DNA from: Roseicyclus mahoneyensis
Lineage (GTDB): Bacteria; Pseudomonadota; Alphaproteobacteria; Rhodobacterales; Rhodobacteraceae
Length of the DNA: 64,000 bases
NCBI RefSeq assembly: GCF_003148775.1
Contig: NZ_QGGW01000008.1
Coordinates: 1 to 64,000, forward strand
Direction: 5' to 3'
Position numbers and translations under genes: made by a program
Shown: one piece after another, positions 44,338 to 52,809 of the stretch
How the letters are laid out: every line of letters begins with the position of its first letter
How positions within the stretch are numbered: position 1 is the first letter of the stretch
The notes under the pieces: generated by a model
Seen by the model: only the letters and a program-made list of their open reading frames with translations
The model's database searches: none
What the model was told of the DNA's origin: nothing

Positions 44338-45522
44338 TCATGTGTTCGGGCGCGTTCTTCGCTGCCTGTAATGCTGCCAGAGCTTGAGCGGCAGGCGTCG
44401 CGCCAAAAGCCCAAGGATCTGTCCGTATTCGCAGTCACCCGCCAGCATGGCGAGATAGGCGTGTCGCATCGTTCCTGATGCCCCGAACCCGCCGAGGAAC
44501 ATGGGTGCCAGACCCGACGAAAACACGATCGGACGCAGCATTCGCGCGGTCGCAAGGCTATGCCTGAGATCACGGGTCGCCATACGATAAACGGCCGCCG
44601 CATCGCCTTGACGCCCCTCGCGCAGAGCCAAGACCGCAGCCTCGGCCGCAAGCCGTCCGGATGTCAGGGCATGGCCGATCCCTTCTCCGGTGATCGGATC
44701 TACAAAGCCCGCGGCATCGCCCGCCAGCAGCACATTGCCCCGCCCCGGCCTGCGGCGATGATCGCCAAACGGCAGGAAATGCCCCTTCATGCCATCGGCA
44801 TCGCCCTGTTGCAGTAAAGCGGCGTAGTCATGCAGCCGCGCCTTCATATCGGGGTTGAGCCGGTGGAGCCCGCCGACCCCCACGGTGGTCGAGGCCCGTT
44901 TCGGAAAGCTCCAGCCATACCCCCATTCGGCGGCCCCGAAATCGACCCGGACGGTACGCAGGACGTCCGCGTCGGTCTGGGGCGGCATCTCCTTTTCCAG
45001 CGCGAAGCCGATTTTTTTCGGATCGAAGGGGCGACCGAAGAGCGTGCGGGCAACGGCGGACGTGACGCCATCGGCCCCGATCAGCACGCGGTAGGCCAGC
45101 GTCGTGCCATCCTCCAGCACCACCCGCTCCGCCGCCAGATCAATGTCAGCGACACGGCAGCCCGTGCGCAACTCTGCCCCGGCCTGAGCGGCCAATGACA
45201 GCAGATGCGCGTCGAGGCTGCGGCGCATGGTCAGATACATGGGCGGAACATCCTCCATCCGGCTCAGGGTGCGGTCACCCAGATGGAAGGATATCGCGCG
45301 GCGTTCCTCGAATAGCCCGGGGTCCGGGGTGCACCCGAAAATCCTGACGTATTCGCCGCGCGCGCGGCCCGTGAACAGGCCCCCGCACAGCTTGTCGCGG
45401 GGAAAGCGTGCCTTGTCGATGACGACGACCCGCAGCCCCAGACGCGCGGCCGTGGTCGCAGCAGCAGATCCGGCGGGGCCGCCGCCAAGGATCACGACAT
45501 CATGGGACGCGGGCACAGGCAT
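44338..45522 (-). CDS. Geranylgeranyl reductase family FAD-dependent oxidoreductase
   Basis: The 394-residue flavoprotein has the dinucleotide loop DVVILGGGPAGSAAATTAAR, KARFPRDKLCGGLFTGRA (the PRDKxCGG motif of the family), LIGADGVTSAVARTLFG and the FAD block NVLLAGDAAGFVDPITGEGI. These define the GGR/BchP-like family that reduces isoprenoid chains. No photosynthesis genes are nearby, so the substrate may be a quinone or lipid side chain. It converges on the small membrane protein gene. Confidence 0.9.
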   Translation of the reverse strand: MPVPASHDVVILGGGPAGSAAATTAARLGLRVVVIDKARFPRDKLCGGLFTGRARGEYVRIFGCTPDPGLFEERRAISFHLGDRTLSRMEDVPPMYLTMRRSLDAHLLSLAAQAGAELRTGCRVADIDLAAERVVLEDGTTLAYRVLIGADGVTSAVARTLFGRPFDPKKIGFALEKEMPPQTDADVLRTVRVDFGAAEWGYGWSFPKRASTTVGVGGLHRLNPDMKARLHDYAALLQQGDADGMKGHFLPFGDHRRRPGRGNVLLAGDAAGFVDPITGEGIGHALTSGRLAAEAAVLALREGRQGDAAAVYRMATRDLRHSLATARMLRPIVFSSGLAPMFLGGFGASGTMRHAYLAMLAGDCEYGQILGLLARRLPLKLWQHYRQRRTRPNT

Positions 45523-45592
45523 GCACGCAGCATAGGCGGCTTTGGCGCCGGGAAAAGGGGCGGACTGCGTGGGTGGGGCGGGTCCCCGGCCC

Positions 45593-46036
45593 TCAACTGG
45601 CGCGGCGCTGGCCGTTCTGCCGCACGAAGGCTTCGATTTCCGCAGCCGGACGCGCCCCGGTCAGACGCCCGACCTCGTGCCCGCCCCTGAACAGGATCAG
45701 GAGCGGGATGCCCCGGATGCCGTAGCGTTGGGACGCGTCGCCATGGACCTGCGTGTTGACCTTGGCCAGCCGCGCCTGCGGGGCCAGCGCCTGTGCGGCC
45801 TTGGCGAATTCGGGGGCCATCGCGCGGCAGGGCCCGCACCATGGGGCCCAGAAATCCACCAACAAGGGCAGGGTGTCCTTCAACTCGGCCTTGCGCAGGG
45901 TGGCGGTGTCGATCTCATGGACCTTTGGCTCGACCAGTTTCGCGCCGCAGGTGCCGCATTTGGGATGGGCGGTCAGGCGCTCGGCGGGAACCCGGTTGAC
46001 GGTGCCGCAGTCAAAGCAGGTGATATGTTGAGACAT
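45593..46036 (-). CDS. trxC: Thioredoxin 2
   Basis: The 147-residue protein has an N-terminal zinc ribbon with two CxxC pairs (Cys7/10 and Cys27/30) and a thioredoxin domain with active site WCGPC (Cys67/70) and cis-Pro in GIRGIPLLILF. The zinc ribbon separates TrxC from TrxA. It reduces cytosolic disulfides and is typically linked to oxidative stress. It is divergent from the DUF2892 gene. Confidence 0.95.
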   Translation of the reverse strand: MSQHITCFDCGTVNRVPAERLTAHPKCGTCGAKLVEPKVHEIDTATLRKAELKDTLPLLVDFWAPWCGPCRAMAPEFAKAAQALAPQARLAKVNTQVHGDASQRYGIRGIPLLILFRGGHEVGRLTGARPAAEIEAFVRQNGQRRAS

Positions 46037-46162
46037 GGGGTGCTGGCCCTTTGTGTGACATTGCCAATGATCTGGGGCTGTGTATTGCGCTGCGCAAGCC
46101 CCCGGCCTGCGGCACTGGGGCGCTTGCGGTTGACCCTGTCAATATCCGATCCTCTCGTAGAC

Positions 46163-46182
46163 GGCGGGCGCGGACGCCCGCC
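46163..46182 (+). repeat. GC hairpin just upstream of the DUF2892 ribosome binding site
   Basis: GGCGGGCG-CGGA-CGCCCGCC is a perfect eight-pair stem with a four-base loop, 8 bases before the AGGAG of the next gene. It could influence translation or act as a pause or terminator for divergent transcription. Confidence 0.55.
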
Positions 46183-46203
46183 CGCGCAACAGGAGACCGC
46201 CCG

Positions 46204-46407
46204 ATGAGCCTTGACCGTGCCGTGCTGGCCTTTGCCGGAGTGATGATCCTCTTGAGCGTGGTGCTGACCGCCTTTGTCAGCCCGCTCTTTGTCTGGTTCA
46301 CCGTGTTCATCGGCCTGAACATGCTGCAATCGGCCTTCACCGGCTGGTGCCCCGCGGCGCTTGTGTTCAAAAGGCTGGGCGTGAAGGAAGGGTGCGCCTT
46401 CCGGTAA
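46204..46407 (+). CDS. DUF2892 (YgaP-like) small membrane protein
   Basis: A 67-residue protein with two membrane helices (AVLAFAGVMILLSVVLTAFV and PLFVWFTVFIGLNMLQSAFT) followed by the family tail GWCPAALVFKRLGV. This domain is the membrane anchor of YgaP-type rhodaneses and is also common alone. AGGAG lies 8 bases before ATG 46204. Proximity to trxC hints at redox or sulfur chemistry only weakly. Confidence 0.9.
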   Translation: MSLDRAVLAFAGVMILLSVVLTAFVSPLFVWFTVFIGLNMLQSAFTGWCPAALVFKRLGVKEGCAFR

Positions 46408-46440
46408 AGCCGCTCATGCACCCAAGGCCCAAGGGCCACG

Positions 46441-47502
46441 TCAGGCCGTGACCATCGGGGGCGCTGCCGTGATGCGAGACATCGACGGCAAAGGCTTGAA
46501 CCGGGGATAGTGCCCCCGGTTGAAGTCCGTGATCCCTTGGCCAAGCCACGGCGGCTGCCATGCGGCCCCCAGCCGTTCGTCCAGTTCCGCAGACCGGATC
46601 GGGCGCGTGGCCCCGTTGGGCACCATCCCGATCTCGCCCAGATAGACGCGGTCGTCCTTGAGGAAGAAGTCGACTCGGATGAAATCGAAGCTCTGGCCGA
46701 TGGCCTCTGCGACCTCGATCATCGTATCCAGCTGCGGCGGCATCTCGACCGGCGGGCCGCTGTCGAAGAACAGCTCCACCGGAAGGAAGGTGCCGTCGCG
46801 GTCGTAGAGCGTCTGGATATGGTTGGCGCTGCGGTCGATGTCGACCTGAAACACCTCGACCCGGCCGTTGCAGACAAAGAACTTCCAGTCGGGCGCATCG
46901 CGCATGGCACTGCCCAGATGCTCTTCGACAAAGACCTGCCGTTTGATCCTTTCATACCACCACAGCGACAGCCGGGGCTGGTGCGGATCAGCAAGCCAGC
47001 GCCCGGTCAGGCGCGTCAGGCGGCGCCCGGTCAGGCGCGTCAGGCGGCGCCGGGTCTGGGCGTCCATCGGCAAGGTGATCGGCCGATGCGTCGACCAGCC
47101 ATGGTTCGACTTGAAATAGTAGCGCCCGGGCGGCAGCGCGTCATCGGCGGGCACCTCGGGCCGGTCGCTGATCCAGTAGCGGTCGGGCAGCGTGACCAGA
47201 TGGCGATGGCTTTCGGGCACGAAACACGAGGCCAGCAGCTTGTCGCTGGGGACAGGGTCGATGGGGACGAGGCCGAAGAATTTGAAGAGCAGCTGTTTCT
47301 GGGTGAAGCCCTTGGGGTCGATCAGGTTTGGCTCGAACCCGTGATGGTGGGCGAAAACCTTGCAGGACTGGCGGAATTTTTCCTCCCAGCCGTCCAGCAC
47401 GTCTATTCCGCGCGCGAAGCGTGCGGGGACAGCCACCTCGATCCCGTGAAGCCCACGATCGCGGATTTCCGCGATCGCGGCCTTGATGGTGCCTTTCGAC
47501 AT
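46441..47502 (-). CDS. TupA-like ATP-grasp protein
   Basis: The 353-residue protein has KSNHGWSTHRPITLP near residue 140, VFVEEHLGSAMRDAPDWKFF, VEVFQVDIDRSANHIQTLYD and FDFIRVDFFLKDDRVYLGEI, which are the TupA-like ATP-grasp signatures known from teichuronopeptide and glycan-associated gene clusters. It might attach an amino acid or acyl group to a surface polymer. A 24-bp duplication repeats RRLTRLTG in the middle of the protein. ATG 47502 has AGGGGG upstream; ATG 47520 would add six residues. Confidence 0.8.
   Translation of the reverse strand: MSKGTIKAAIAEIRDRGLHGIEVAVPARFARGIDVLDGWEEKFRQSCKVFAHHHGFEPNLIDPKGFTQKQLLFKFFGLVPIDPVPSDKLLASCFVPESHRHLVTLPDRYWISDRPEVPADDALPPGRYYFKSNHGWSTHRPITLPMDAQTRRRLTRLTGRRLTRLTGRWLADPHQPRLSLWWYERIKRQVFVEEHLGSAMRDAPDWKFFVCNGRVEVFQVDIDRSANHIQTLYDRDGTFLPVELFFDSGPPVEMPPQLDTMIEVAEAIGQSFDFIRVDFFLKDDRVYLGEIGMVPNGATRPIRSAELDERLGAAWQPPWLGQGITDFNRGHYPRFKPLPSMSRITAAPPMVTA
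47000..47047. repeat. Perfect 24-bp tandem duplication inside the ATP-grasp gene
   Basis: Two identical 24-base units (47000-47023, 47024-47047) start CGCCCGGTCAGGCGCG. A partial third copy begins at 47048 with changes. In protein they give RRLTRLTG twice in a row. Being a multiple of three, the copy number can change without breaking the frame. Confidence 0.9.
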
Positions 47503-47632
47503 ATCTGCCCCCTCACCCATCTGCTCGGGGACAATTTGCAGATCGTGTCAGTCCCTGTCGAGCGGGCCGCCCCAAGGCGGCACCGCAGCGATGCACGAAA
47601 GACTCAGCGGTGCGCCCTGAGGCGCACCATGC

Positions 47633-49288
47633 TCAGCGGCTGAACTTCTTGTGCTTCAACCGTTTGGGTTCGACCGCGTCGGGGCCGAGGCGGCGCTTCT
47701 TGTCTTCTTCGTAGTCCTCGAAGTTGCCCTCGAACCATTCCACATGCGCCTCGCCCTCGAAGGCGAGGATATGGGTGCAGAGCCGGTCGAGGAAAAAGCG
47801 GTCGTGGCTGATGATGACGGCGCAGCCTGCGAAATCCTCCAGCGCATCTTCCAGCGCGCGGAGCGTTTCGACGTCCAGATCGTTGGTCGGCTCGTCAAGC
47901 AGCAGCACGTTGCCGCCCTCCTTGAGCAGCCTGGCCATGTGGACCCGGTTGCGTTCGCCCCCCGACAGCAGGCCGACCTTTTTCTGCTGGTCGGTTCCCT
48001 TGAAGTTGAAGGCCCCGCAATAGGCGCGGGAATTGATTTCGGTGTCACCAAGCTTGATCAGTTCCGCACCGCCCGAGATCGCCTCCCAGACGTTGTCGTC
48101 CTTGTTGAGGTCGTCGCGCGACTGGTCGACATAGGACAGCTTCACCGTGTTGCCGAGCTCGACCGTGCCTTCGTCAGGTTGTTCCTGTCCGGTGATCATC
48201 TTGAACAGCGTGGATTTCCCCGCGCCGTTGGGGCCGATCACGCCCACGATGCCGCCGGGCGGGATCGAGAAGGACAGGTTTTCGATCAAGAGCTTGTCGC
48301 CCATGTGTTTCTTGAGGTTCGTGACCTCGATCACCTTGGACCCAAGGCGTTCGCCATGGGGGATGACGATCTGGGCCTTGCCGACGCGTTCCTTAAGACT
48401 CTGGTCGGCAAGCTTTTCGTAGGACGAGATACGCGCCTTGGATTTGGCCTGACGCGCCTTGGCGCCCTGACGGATCCATTCCAGTTCGCGTTCCAGCGTC
48501 TTTTGCTTGGCCTTGTCCTCGCGGGCTTCTTGCGCCAGGCGCTTGGCCTTTTGGTCGAGCCACGAGGAATAATTGCCCTCGTAGGGGATGCCGCGACCAC
48601 GGTCGAGTTCAAGGATCCAGCCGGTGATCGAATCAAGGAAATAGCGGTCGTGGGTGACGATCAGGATCGTGCCCTTGTAGTCGATCAGGTGCTGTTGCAG
48701 CCAGGCGATGGTTTCGGCGTCGAGGTGGTTGGTCGGTTCATCCAGCAGCAGCATCTCGGGCGCATCCAGCAGCAGCTGGCACAGCGCCACGCGGCGGCGT
48801 TCGCCGCCCGACAGCGTGGTGACATCGGCATTGTCATCGGGGCAGCGCAGCGCCTCCATCGCGATGTCGATCTGGTTGTCGAGTTCCCACAGGTTTTCGG
48901 CGTCGATCTGGTCTTGCAGGGATGCCATTTCGTCGGCGGTCTCGTCCGAGTAGTTCATCGCCAGCTCGTTGTATTTGTCGAGGATGGCCTTTTTGGCGGC
49001 GACACCCAGCATGACGTTTTCGCGCACGGTCAGGTGCGGTTCGAGATGCGGTTCCTGCGGCAGGTAGCCGACGCGCGCGCCTTCTGCGACCCAGGCCTCG
49101 CCCTGAAAATCCTTGTCCATGCCGGCCATGATCCGCATCAGGGTCGACTTGCCCGAGCCGTTGACGCCGACAACACCGATCTTCACGCCGGGCAGGAAGT
49201 TCAGCTTGATGTTTTCAAAGCATTTCTTGCCACCCGGATAGGTCTTGGAAACGCCATCCATGTGGTAGACATATTGATAGGAGGCCAT
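47633..49288 (-). CDS. ettA: Energy-dependent translational throttle protein EttA (ABC-F)
   Basis: The 551-residue soluble protein has two ATPase domains: Walker A GVNGSGKSTLMRI and GPNGAGKSTLFKM, signatures LSGGERRRVALCQLLL and LSGGERNRVHMARLL, Walker B LLLDEPTNHLD and LLLDEPTNDLD. The linker between them (AKQKTLERELEWIRQGAKAR) is the P-site tRNA interaction motif. The EttA subtype is shown by YVYHMDGVSKTYPGGKKCFE at the start and the 555-residue size of the E. coli protein. It gates the ribosome according to energy charge. Start ATG 49288; upstream in-frame codons are not homologous. Confidence 0.96.
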   Translation of the reverse strand: MASYQYVYHMDGVSKTYPGGKKCFENIKLNFLPGVKIGVVGVNGSGKSTLMRIMAGMDKDFQGEAWVAEGARVGYLPQEPHLEPHLTVRENVMLGVAAKKAILDKYNELAMNYSDETADEMASLQDQIDAENLWELDNQIDIAMEALRCPDDNADVTTLSGGERRRVALCQLLLDAPEMLLLDEPTNHLDAETIAWLQQHLIDYKGTILIVTHDRYFLDSITGWILELDRGRGIPYEGNYSSWLDQKAKRLAQEAREDKAKQKTLERELEWIRQGAKARQAKSKARISSYEKLADQSLKERVGKAQIVIPHGERLGSKVIEVTNLKKHMGDKLLIENLSFSIPPGGIVGVIGPNGAGKSTLFKMITGQEQPDEGTVELGNTVKLSYVDQSRDDLNKDDNVWEAISGGAELIKLGDTEINSRAYCGAFNFKGTDQQKKVGLLSGGERNRVHMARLLKEGGNVLLLDEPTNDLDVETLRALEDALEDFAGCAVIISHDRFFLDRLCTHILAFEGEAHVEWFEGNFEDYEEDKKRRLGPDAVEPKRLKHKKFSR

Positions 49289-49430
49289 GTGCCGCTCCGT
49301 TCCGGTGATGCGTGGTTTGAACGCCATGTAAGCCTTTGGGCGGCGATGGGCAATCGGGGGCGGGCGGTGGCGTTGACTTGACCCGCGCGACACCCCATCA
49401 AGGCACGCCATGCCCTTGTAAAAGGCCCAC

Positions 49431-50033
49431 GTGCCCTTGCGATCCGATCTGCCCCTAGCGCTGCCCGGCCAGACCATCGGTCTGTTCGGTGGTTCCTTCG
49501 ACCCGCCGCATGCTGGTCATCTGCATGTCAGCCGCGAGGCGCTGAAACGGTTCGGGCTCGACCGGGTGTGGTGGCTGGTCAGCCCTGGAAATCCGCTGAA
49601 GACCAATGGGCCGGCGCCGCTCGATCGCCGGATGGCGGCCGCGCACGCGCTGGTCACGCATCCGCGCATCGAGGTGACCGACATCGAGGCGCGGATCGGC
49701 ACGCGCTACACGGCCCAGACGCTCGATCGGCTGATCTCGCTTTACCCCGGTGTGCGCTTCGTCTGGCTCATGGGGGCCGACAATCTGGCGCAGTTCCATC
49801 GTTGGCAACGCTGGGACTGGATCATGCGGACCGTGCCGATCGGCGTTCTGGCCCGCCCCGGTCAACGGATTTCGGCCCGAACCGCCAAGGCTGCGCAGAT
49901 TTTCGCGGCGCAGAAACTGCCTGCAAGCCACGCCCCGCTTTTGGCGCGCGCCCGCGCGCCCGTCTGGTGCTTTCTGAACCTTCCCATGGTCGACCTGTCG
50001 TCCAGCGCGATCCGCGCCCGGGGGGATTGGTAG
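49431..50033 (+). CDS. nadD: Nicotinate-nucleotide adenylyltransferase
   Basis: The 200-residue nucleotidyltransferase has T/HxGH motifs in [20 protein letters not shown] and the C-terminal [21 protein letters not shown] and [16 protein letters not shown] are NadD blocks. It makes nicotinate adenine dinucleotide in NAD synthesis. The start is GTG 49431 with AAAAGG 5 bases upstream. A three-codon ATG CCC TTG TAA frame sits just before (about 49410). Confidence 0.94.
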   Translation: MPLRSDLPLALPGQTIGLFGGSFDPPHAGHLHVSREALKRFGLDRVWWLVSPGNPLKTNGPAPLDRRMAAAHALVTHPRIEVTDIEARIGTRYTAQTLDRLISLYPGVRFVWLMGADNLAQFHRWQRWDWIMRTVPIGVLARPGQRISARTAKAAQIFAAQKLPASHAPLLARARAPVWCFLNLPMVDLSSSAIRARGDW

Positions 50034-50163
50034 AGCCCCCGCTATCCCCTTGCACCGCGTCAGAAAAACAGCCGCTCACACAGCTGTGAGATGGCGAATC
50101 CCTTGAGTGCGCCCACGCGCTGAGGTTTAGTCGGCGGTGATTTGAACCAGATGGCCTTTTTTG

Positions 50164-51645
50164 ATGCAGTCACGACGCGCATTTCTGACATGTGCCGCAG
50201 GGCTTGTGGCTGCGCCTGCCTTGGGTGGAGCGCCCGAGACATCCTTGAGGCCGATCCTTCGCCCCGAAGGCTTCTTTCGCCGCGCGATCCCGACAGGGGT
50301 CGATCTGGTCGCACAGGCGCGGCTTGGCGGGCGTGTCGGCTATGCGGTCGCGGATGCCGCCACGGGCCAGATCCTCGAGGTGATGCATCCCTATTACGCC
50401 TTGCCGCCCGCCAGCGTCGCCAAGGCGGTGACCTGCGCCTACGCGCTGGACCGGCTGGGGCCGGGCTACCGGTTCCGCACCCGGATCGTGGCCGATGGCA
50501 CCATGGCGGATGGTCGTCTGGACGGTGATCTGTGGCTGGTCGGCTCGGGGGACCCGCTGCTGGACACCGACACGCTGGCCGCAATGGCGGCCGAGCTGCG
50601 AAACCTTGGCTTGCGCGAGGTCACCGGGCGGCTGCTGCTGGCCGAAGGGGCCTTGCCGCAGATCTTTCAGATCGATTCCGAGCAGCCAGAGCATGTCGGC
50701 TACAACCCGGCGATCTCGGGGCTGAACCTGAATTTCAACCGCGTCCATTTCGAATGGGCACGGCAGTCAGGGGATTACGCCGTCACCATGGATGCCCGGT
50801 CCGAGGCCTTGCGACCGCAGGTGCAGATTGCCCGCATGCGGATCGAGGATCGCAGCGATCCGGTCTATACCTATGCGCAGGTGGAAGGGCGCGATCACTG
50901 GACCGTCGCGCGCGGTGCGCTGGGCGATCAGGGTGCGCGCTGGCTGCCGGTGCGCAGGCCCGGTGCTTATGTCGCCGAAGTGTTCGAGACCTTGGCCCGC
51001 GCCAACGGCCTGACCTTTCGGGGCGTCGAACTGGCCGATGCCCCGCCCGAGGCACCGACGGTTCTCGTGGAACATGTCAGCGAGCCGATGGAGGAGATCT
51101 TGCGCGGCATGATGCGCTGGTCGACCAACCTGACGGCCGAGGTGGTGGGGCTGTTGGCCACGCAGGCGGGCGGGACAAGGCCCGGGGACCTGAGGTCCTC
51201 GGCCGATGCGATGTCCGTCTGGATGCGCGACCAGCTGGGCGCGCGGCAGGCGCAGTTCGTCGATCACTCTGGCCTTGGCGATCAAAGCCGTCTCAGGCCG
51301 CATGACATGGTGGCGGCCCTTGTCAGCGCCGGGCCGAACGGCATGCTGCGCCGCTTGATGCGCGACATCCCGATGCGCGATGCGCAAGGAAACCTCCGCG
51401 AGAACCACTTCGTCGAAGTGGTGGCCAAGACCGGCACGCTGAATTTCGTCAGCACGCTGGCAGGCTATGCCCGGACCCGGACGGGCCGCGACATGGCCTT
51501 TGCGATCTTTTGCGGCGATGTCGATCGGCGCGCGGCGCTGAGTGTGGCCCAGCGCGAACGGCCCGATGGTGGGCGCGACTACAGTGCCCGCGCGCGGCGT
51601 CTGCAGCAGCAATTGGTCGACCGCTGGGCCATCATGTACGGATGA
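50164..51645 (+). CDS. dacB: D-alanyl-D-alanine carboxypeptidase/endopeptidase (PBP4 type), Tat-exported
   Basis: The 493-residue class C PBP has a Tat signal (MQSRRAFLTCAAGLVAAPAL with SRRAFL). The catalytic motifs are SVAK in PPASVAKAVTCAYALD, STN in MMRWSTNLTAEVVG and KTG in VVAKTGTLNFVSTLAG. GDLWLVGSGDPLLDTDTLAA marks the PBP4 insert domain. It trims or cleaves periplasmic peptidoglycan cross-links. ATG 50164 is preceded by an in-frame TTG. Confidence 0.94.
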   Translation: MQSRRAFLTCAAGLVAAPALGGAPETSLRPILRPEGFFRRAIPTGVDLVAQARLGGRVGYAVADAATGQILEVMHPYYALPPASVAKAVTCAYALDRLGPGYRFRTRIVADGTMADGRLDGDLWLVGSGDPLLDTDTLAAMAAELRNLGLREVTGRLLLAEGALPQIFQIDSEQPEHVGYNPAISGLNLNFNRVHFEWARQSGDYAVTMDARSEALRPQVQIARMRIEDRSDPVYTYAQVEGRDHWTVARGALGDQGARWLPVRRPGAYVAEVFETLARANGLTFRGVELADAPPEAPTVLVEHVSEPMEEILRGMMRWSTNLTAEVVGLLATQAGGTRPGDLRSSADAMSVWMRDQLGARQAQFVDHSGLGDQSRLRPHDMVAALVSAGPNGMLRRLMRDIPMRDAQGNLRENHFVEVVAKTGTLNFVSTLAGYARTRTGRDMAFAIFCGDVDRRAALSVAQRERPDGGRDYSARARRLQQQLVDRWAIMYG

Positions 51646-51739
51646 TCGGCCGTCGTCATCGCAGTGACTCAGAATTGTCACGCCACTTTCACCGATCTGG
51701 GTCACGAGACAGGTGCCGCACCCCGTACGGAGCCTGGGA

Positions 51740-52165
51740 ATGCTAATTCGCAAGCCGATTGTGACTTTTGGCATTGACGTGATCCCGGCCGGTGCCGGGC
51801 TGGAGCAGGATTTCGATCCGTTGCCGGGCTTTGCCATGGCGCTGAAAATGGCCCGTCATTCCGAACCGCAATGGGTTGACGGGACCTTGAACGGAGACAT
51901 CCGCGAAGAGCGGTCCGTGAACATGGGCGTGGTGTCCGAGGGCGGGGATGCCGCCAACGTCTGCGGCGTGGCGGTGACGGCCCTGCAGGCCAAGCGCGAC
52001 GCGGTCATCGGCCCTGACGAAATGACCGCGACCGGTGGGCATGTGCTGGACACGGTCGGCGGTCTGGCCATCGCGGCCGATGTCATGATCTGGCTCTCGA
52101 CCGACGTCGACGAGGTCGTCTTCCGTTCGGGTCGGACGATGCCTTCCGCGAGCCCGCCGATGTGA
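51740..52165 (+). CDS. Hypothetical protein
   Basis: The 141-residue frame starts MLIRKPIVTFGIDVIPAGAG with GGAG 7-8 bases upstream. It has the high third-position GC of real genes here, and is followed 57 bases later by a strong terminator. No signal peptide or membrane helix is visible. The sequence is rich in Val, Asp and Ala (VMIWLSTDVDEVVF). I recognise no family. It lies about 95 bases after dacB on the same strand with its own possible promoter. Confidence 0.55.
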   Translation: MLIRKPIVTFGIDVIPAGAGLEQDFDPLPGFAMALKMARHSEPQWVDGTLNGDIREERSVNMGVVSEGGDAANVCGVAVTALQAKRDAVIGPDEMTATGGHVLDTVGGLAIAADVMIWLSTDVDEVVFRSGRTMPSASPPM

Positions 52166-52222
52166 CGGCGACACGGCATTTCAGCCCCGCATTTCAAGGC
52201 GCGTATTTCAGCACGAAACAGA

Positions 52223-52250
52223 CCCCTGCGGCCCGTCCGCAGGGGTTTTT
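52223..52250 (+). terminator. Rho-independent terminator
   Basis: CCCCTGCGG and CCGCAGGGG pair over nine bases around CCCGT and run into TTTTT (52246-52250). It closes the hypothetical gene ending at 52165. Confidence 0.93.
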
Positions 52251-52329
52251 CGATTTCGCCACGAACGTGCGAACAGTCTCCGACATGCTGCCGTTGCCCA
52301 CCCAAAAAGCAAATGGCGCAGGGACAAGC

Positions 52330-52443
52330 ATGCGACGCATCAGTCACGACACCCCTGGTAAGGAAGACCGCAAGCTTCAAGCCGCCGCGCAGGCATTGGG
52401 GATGTTGGCTGTCGCGCTTTTCTGGGTCTCTGACTTGCCGTGA
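52330..52443 (+). CDS. Possible 37-residue small protein with one helix
   Basis: The frame MRRISHDTPGKEDRKLQAAA-QALGMLAVALFWVSDLP follows a GGGA a few bases upstream. A charged first half and one short hydrophobic segment resemble small membrane proteins, but length and weak signals make it uncertain. It converges on the cupin gene. Confidence 0.3.
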   Translation: MRRISHDTPGKEDRKLQAAAQALGMLAVALFWVSDLP

Positions 52444-52461
52444 TCATCCTGAGGCGATCGT

Positions 52462-52800
52462 TCAAAGGCGGATCACGAAATCCTTGGTCGTGGTCTCGAC
52501 CACGTCCCATGTTCCGGTGAAACCCGGACGGATGACCCAGGCATCGCCTGCCACCAGGCGGATCGGCGCGCCGCCGTCGCGTGTCAGGATCGACACGCCT
52601 TCAGTCAAGCGGAAGTACTCCCACTCATCATAGATAACGCGCCATGTGCCCGGCGTGGATTGCCATACGCCGCACCACAGTCCCGGTGCCTCGTCGGTCA
52701 GCCATGTGCGATGTTCGGGATCGCCCGCGATAAGCCGCGCGGGATCAGGTCGCGAGACCTCGGGTTGGCCATCGGGCCGGACGGGGCGGACGAACGACAT
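52462..52800 (-). CDS. Cupin-fold protein (DUF861/EutQ-like)
   Basis: The 112-residue single-domain cupin has GVWQSTPGTWRVIYDEWEYF, RLTEGVSILTRDGG and DAWVIRPGFTGTWDVVETTT. These match the Cupin_3 pattern where W, E and G.G.W.V take the places of the usual metal motifs. Function is unknown. The preceding region on the same strand holds a broken secreted-protein gene that ends just before its ATG. Confidence 0.85.
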   Translation of the reverse strand: MSFVRPVRPDGQPEVSRPDPARLIAGDPEHRTWLTDEAPGLWCGVWQSTPGTWRVIYDEWEYFRLTEGVSILTRDGGAPIRLVAGDAWVIRPGFTGTWDVVETTTKDFVIRL

Positions 52801-52809
52801 GGGATCAGC

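Noticed and set aside
49410-49421. Three-codon frame ATG CCC TTG TAA before nadD as a leader peptide
   Set aside because: It is too short and carries no amino acid bias that would relate to NAD synthesis; probably chance.
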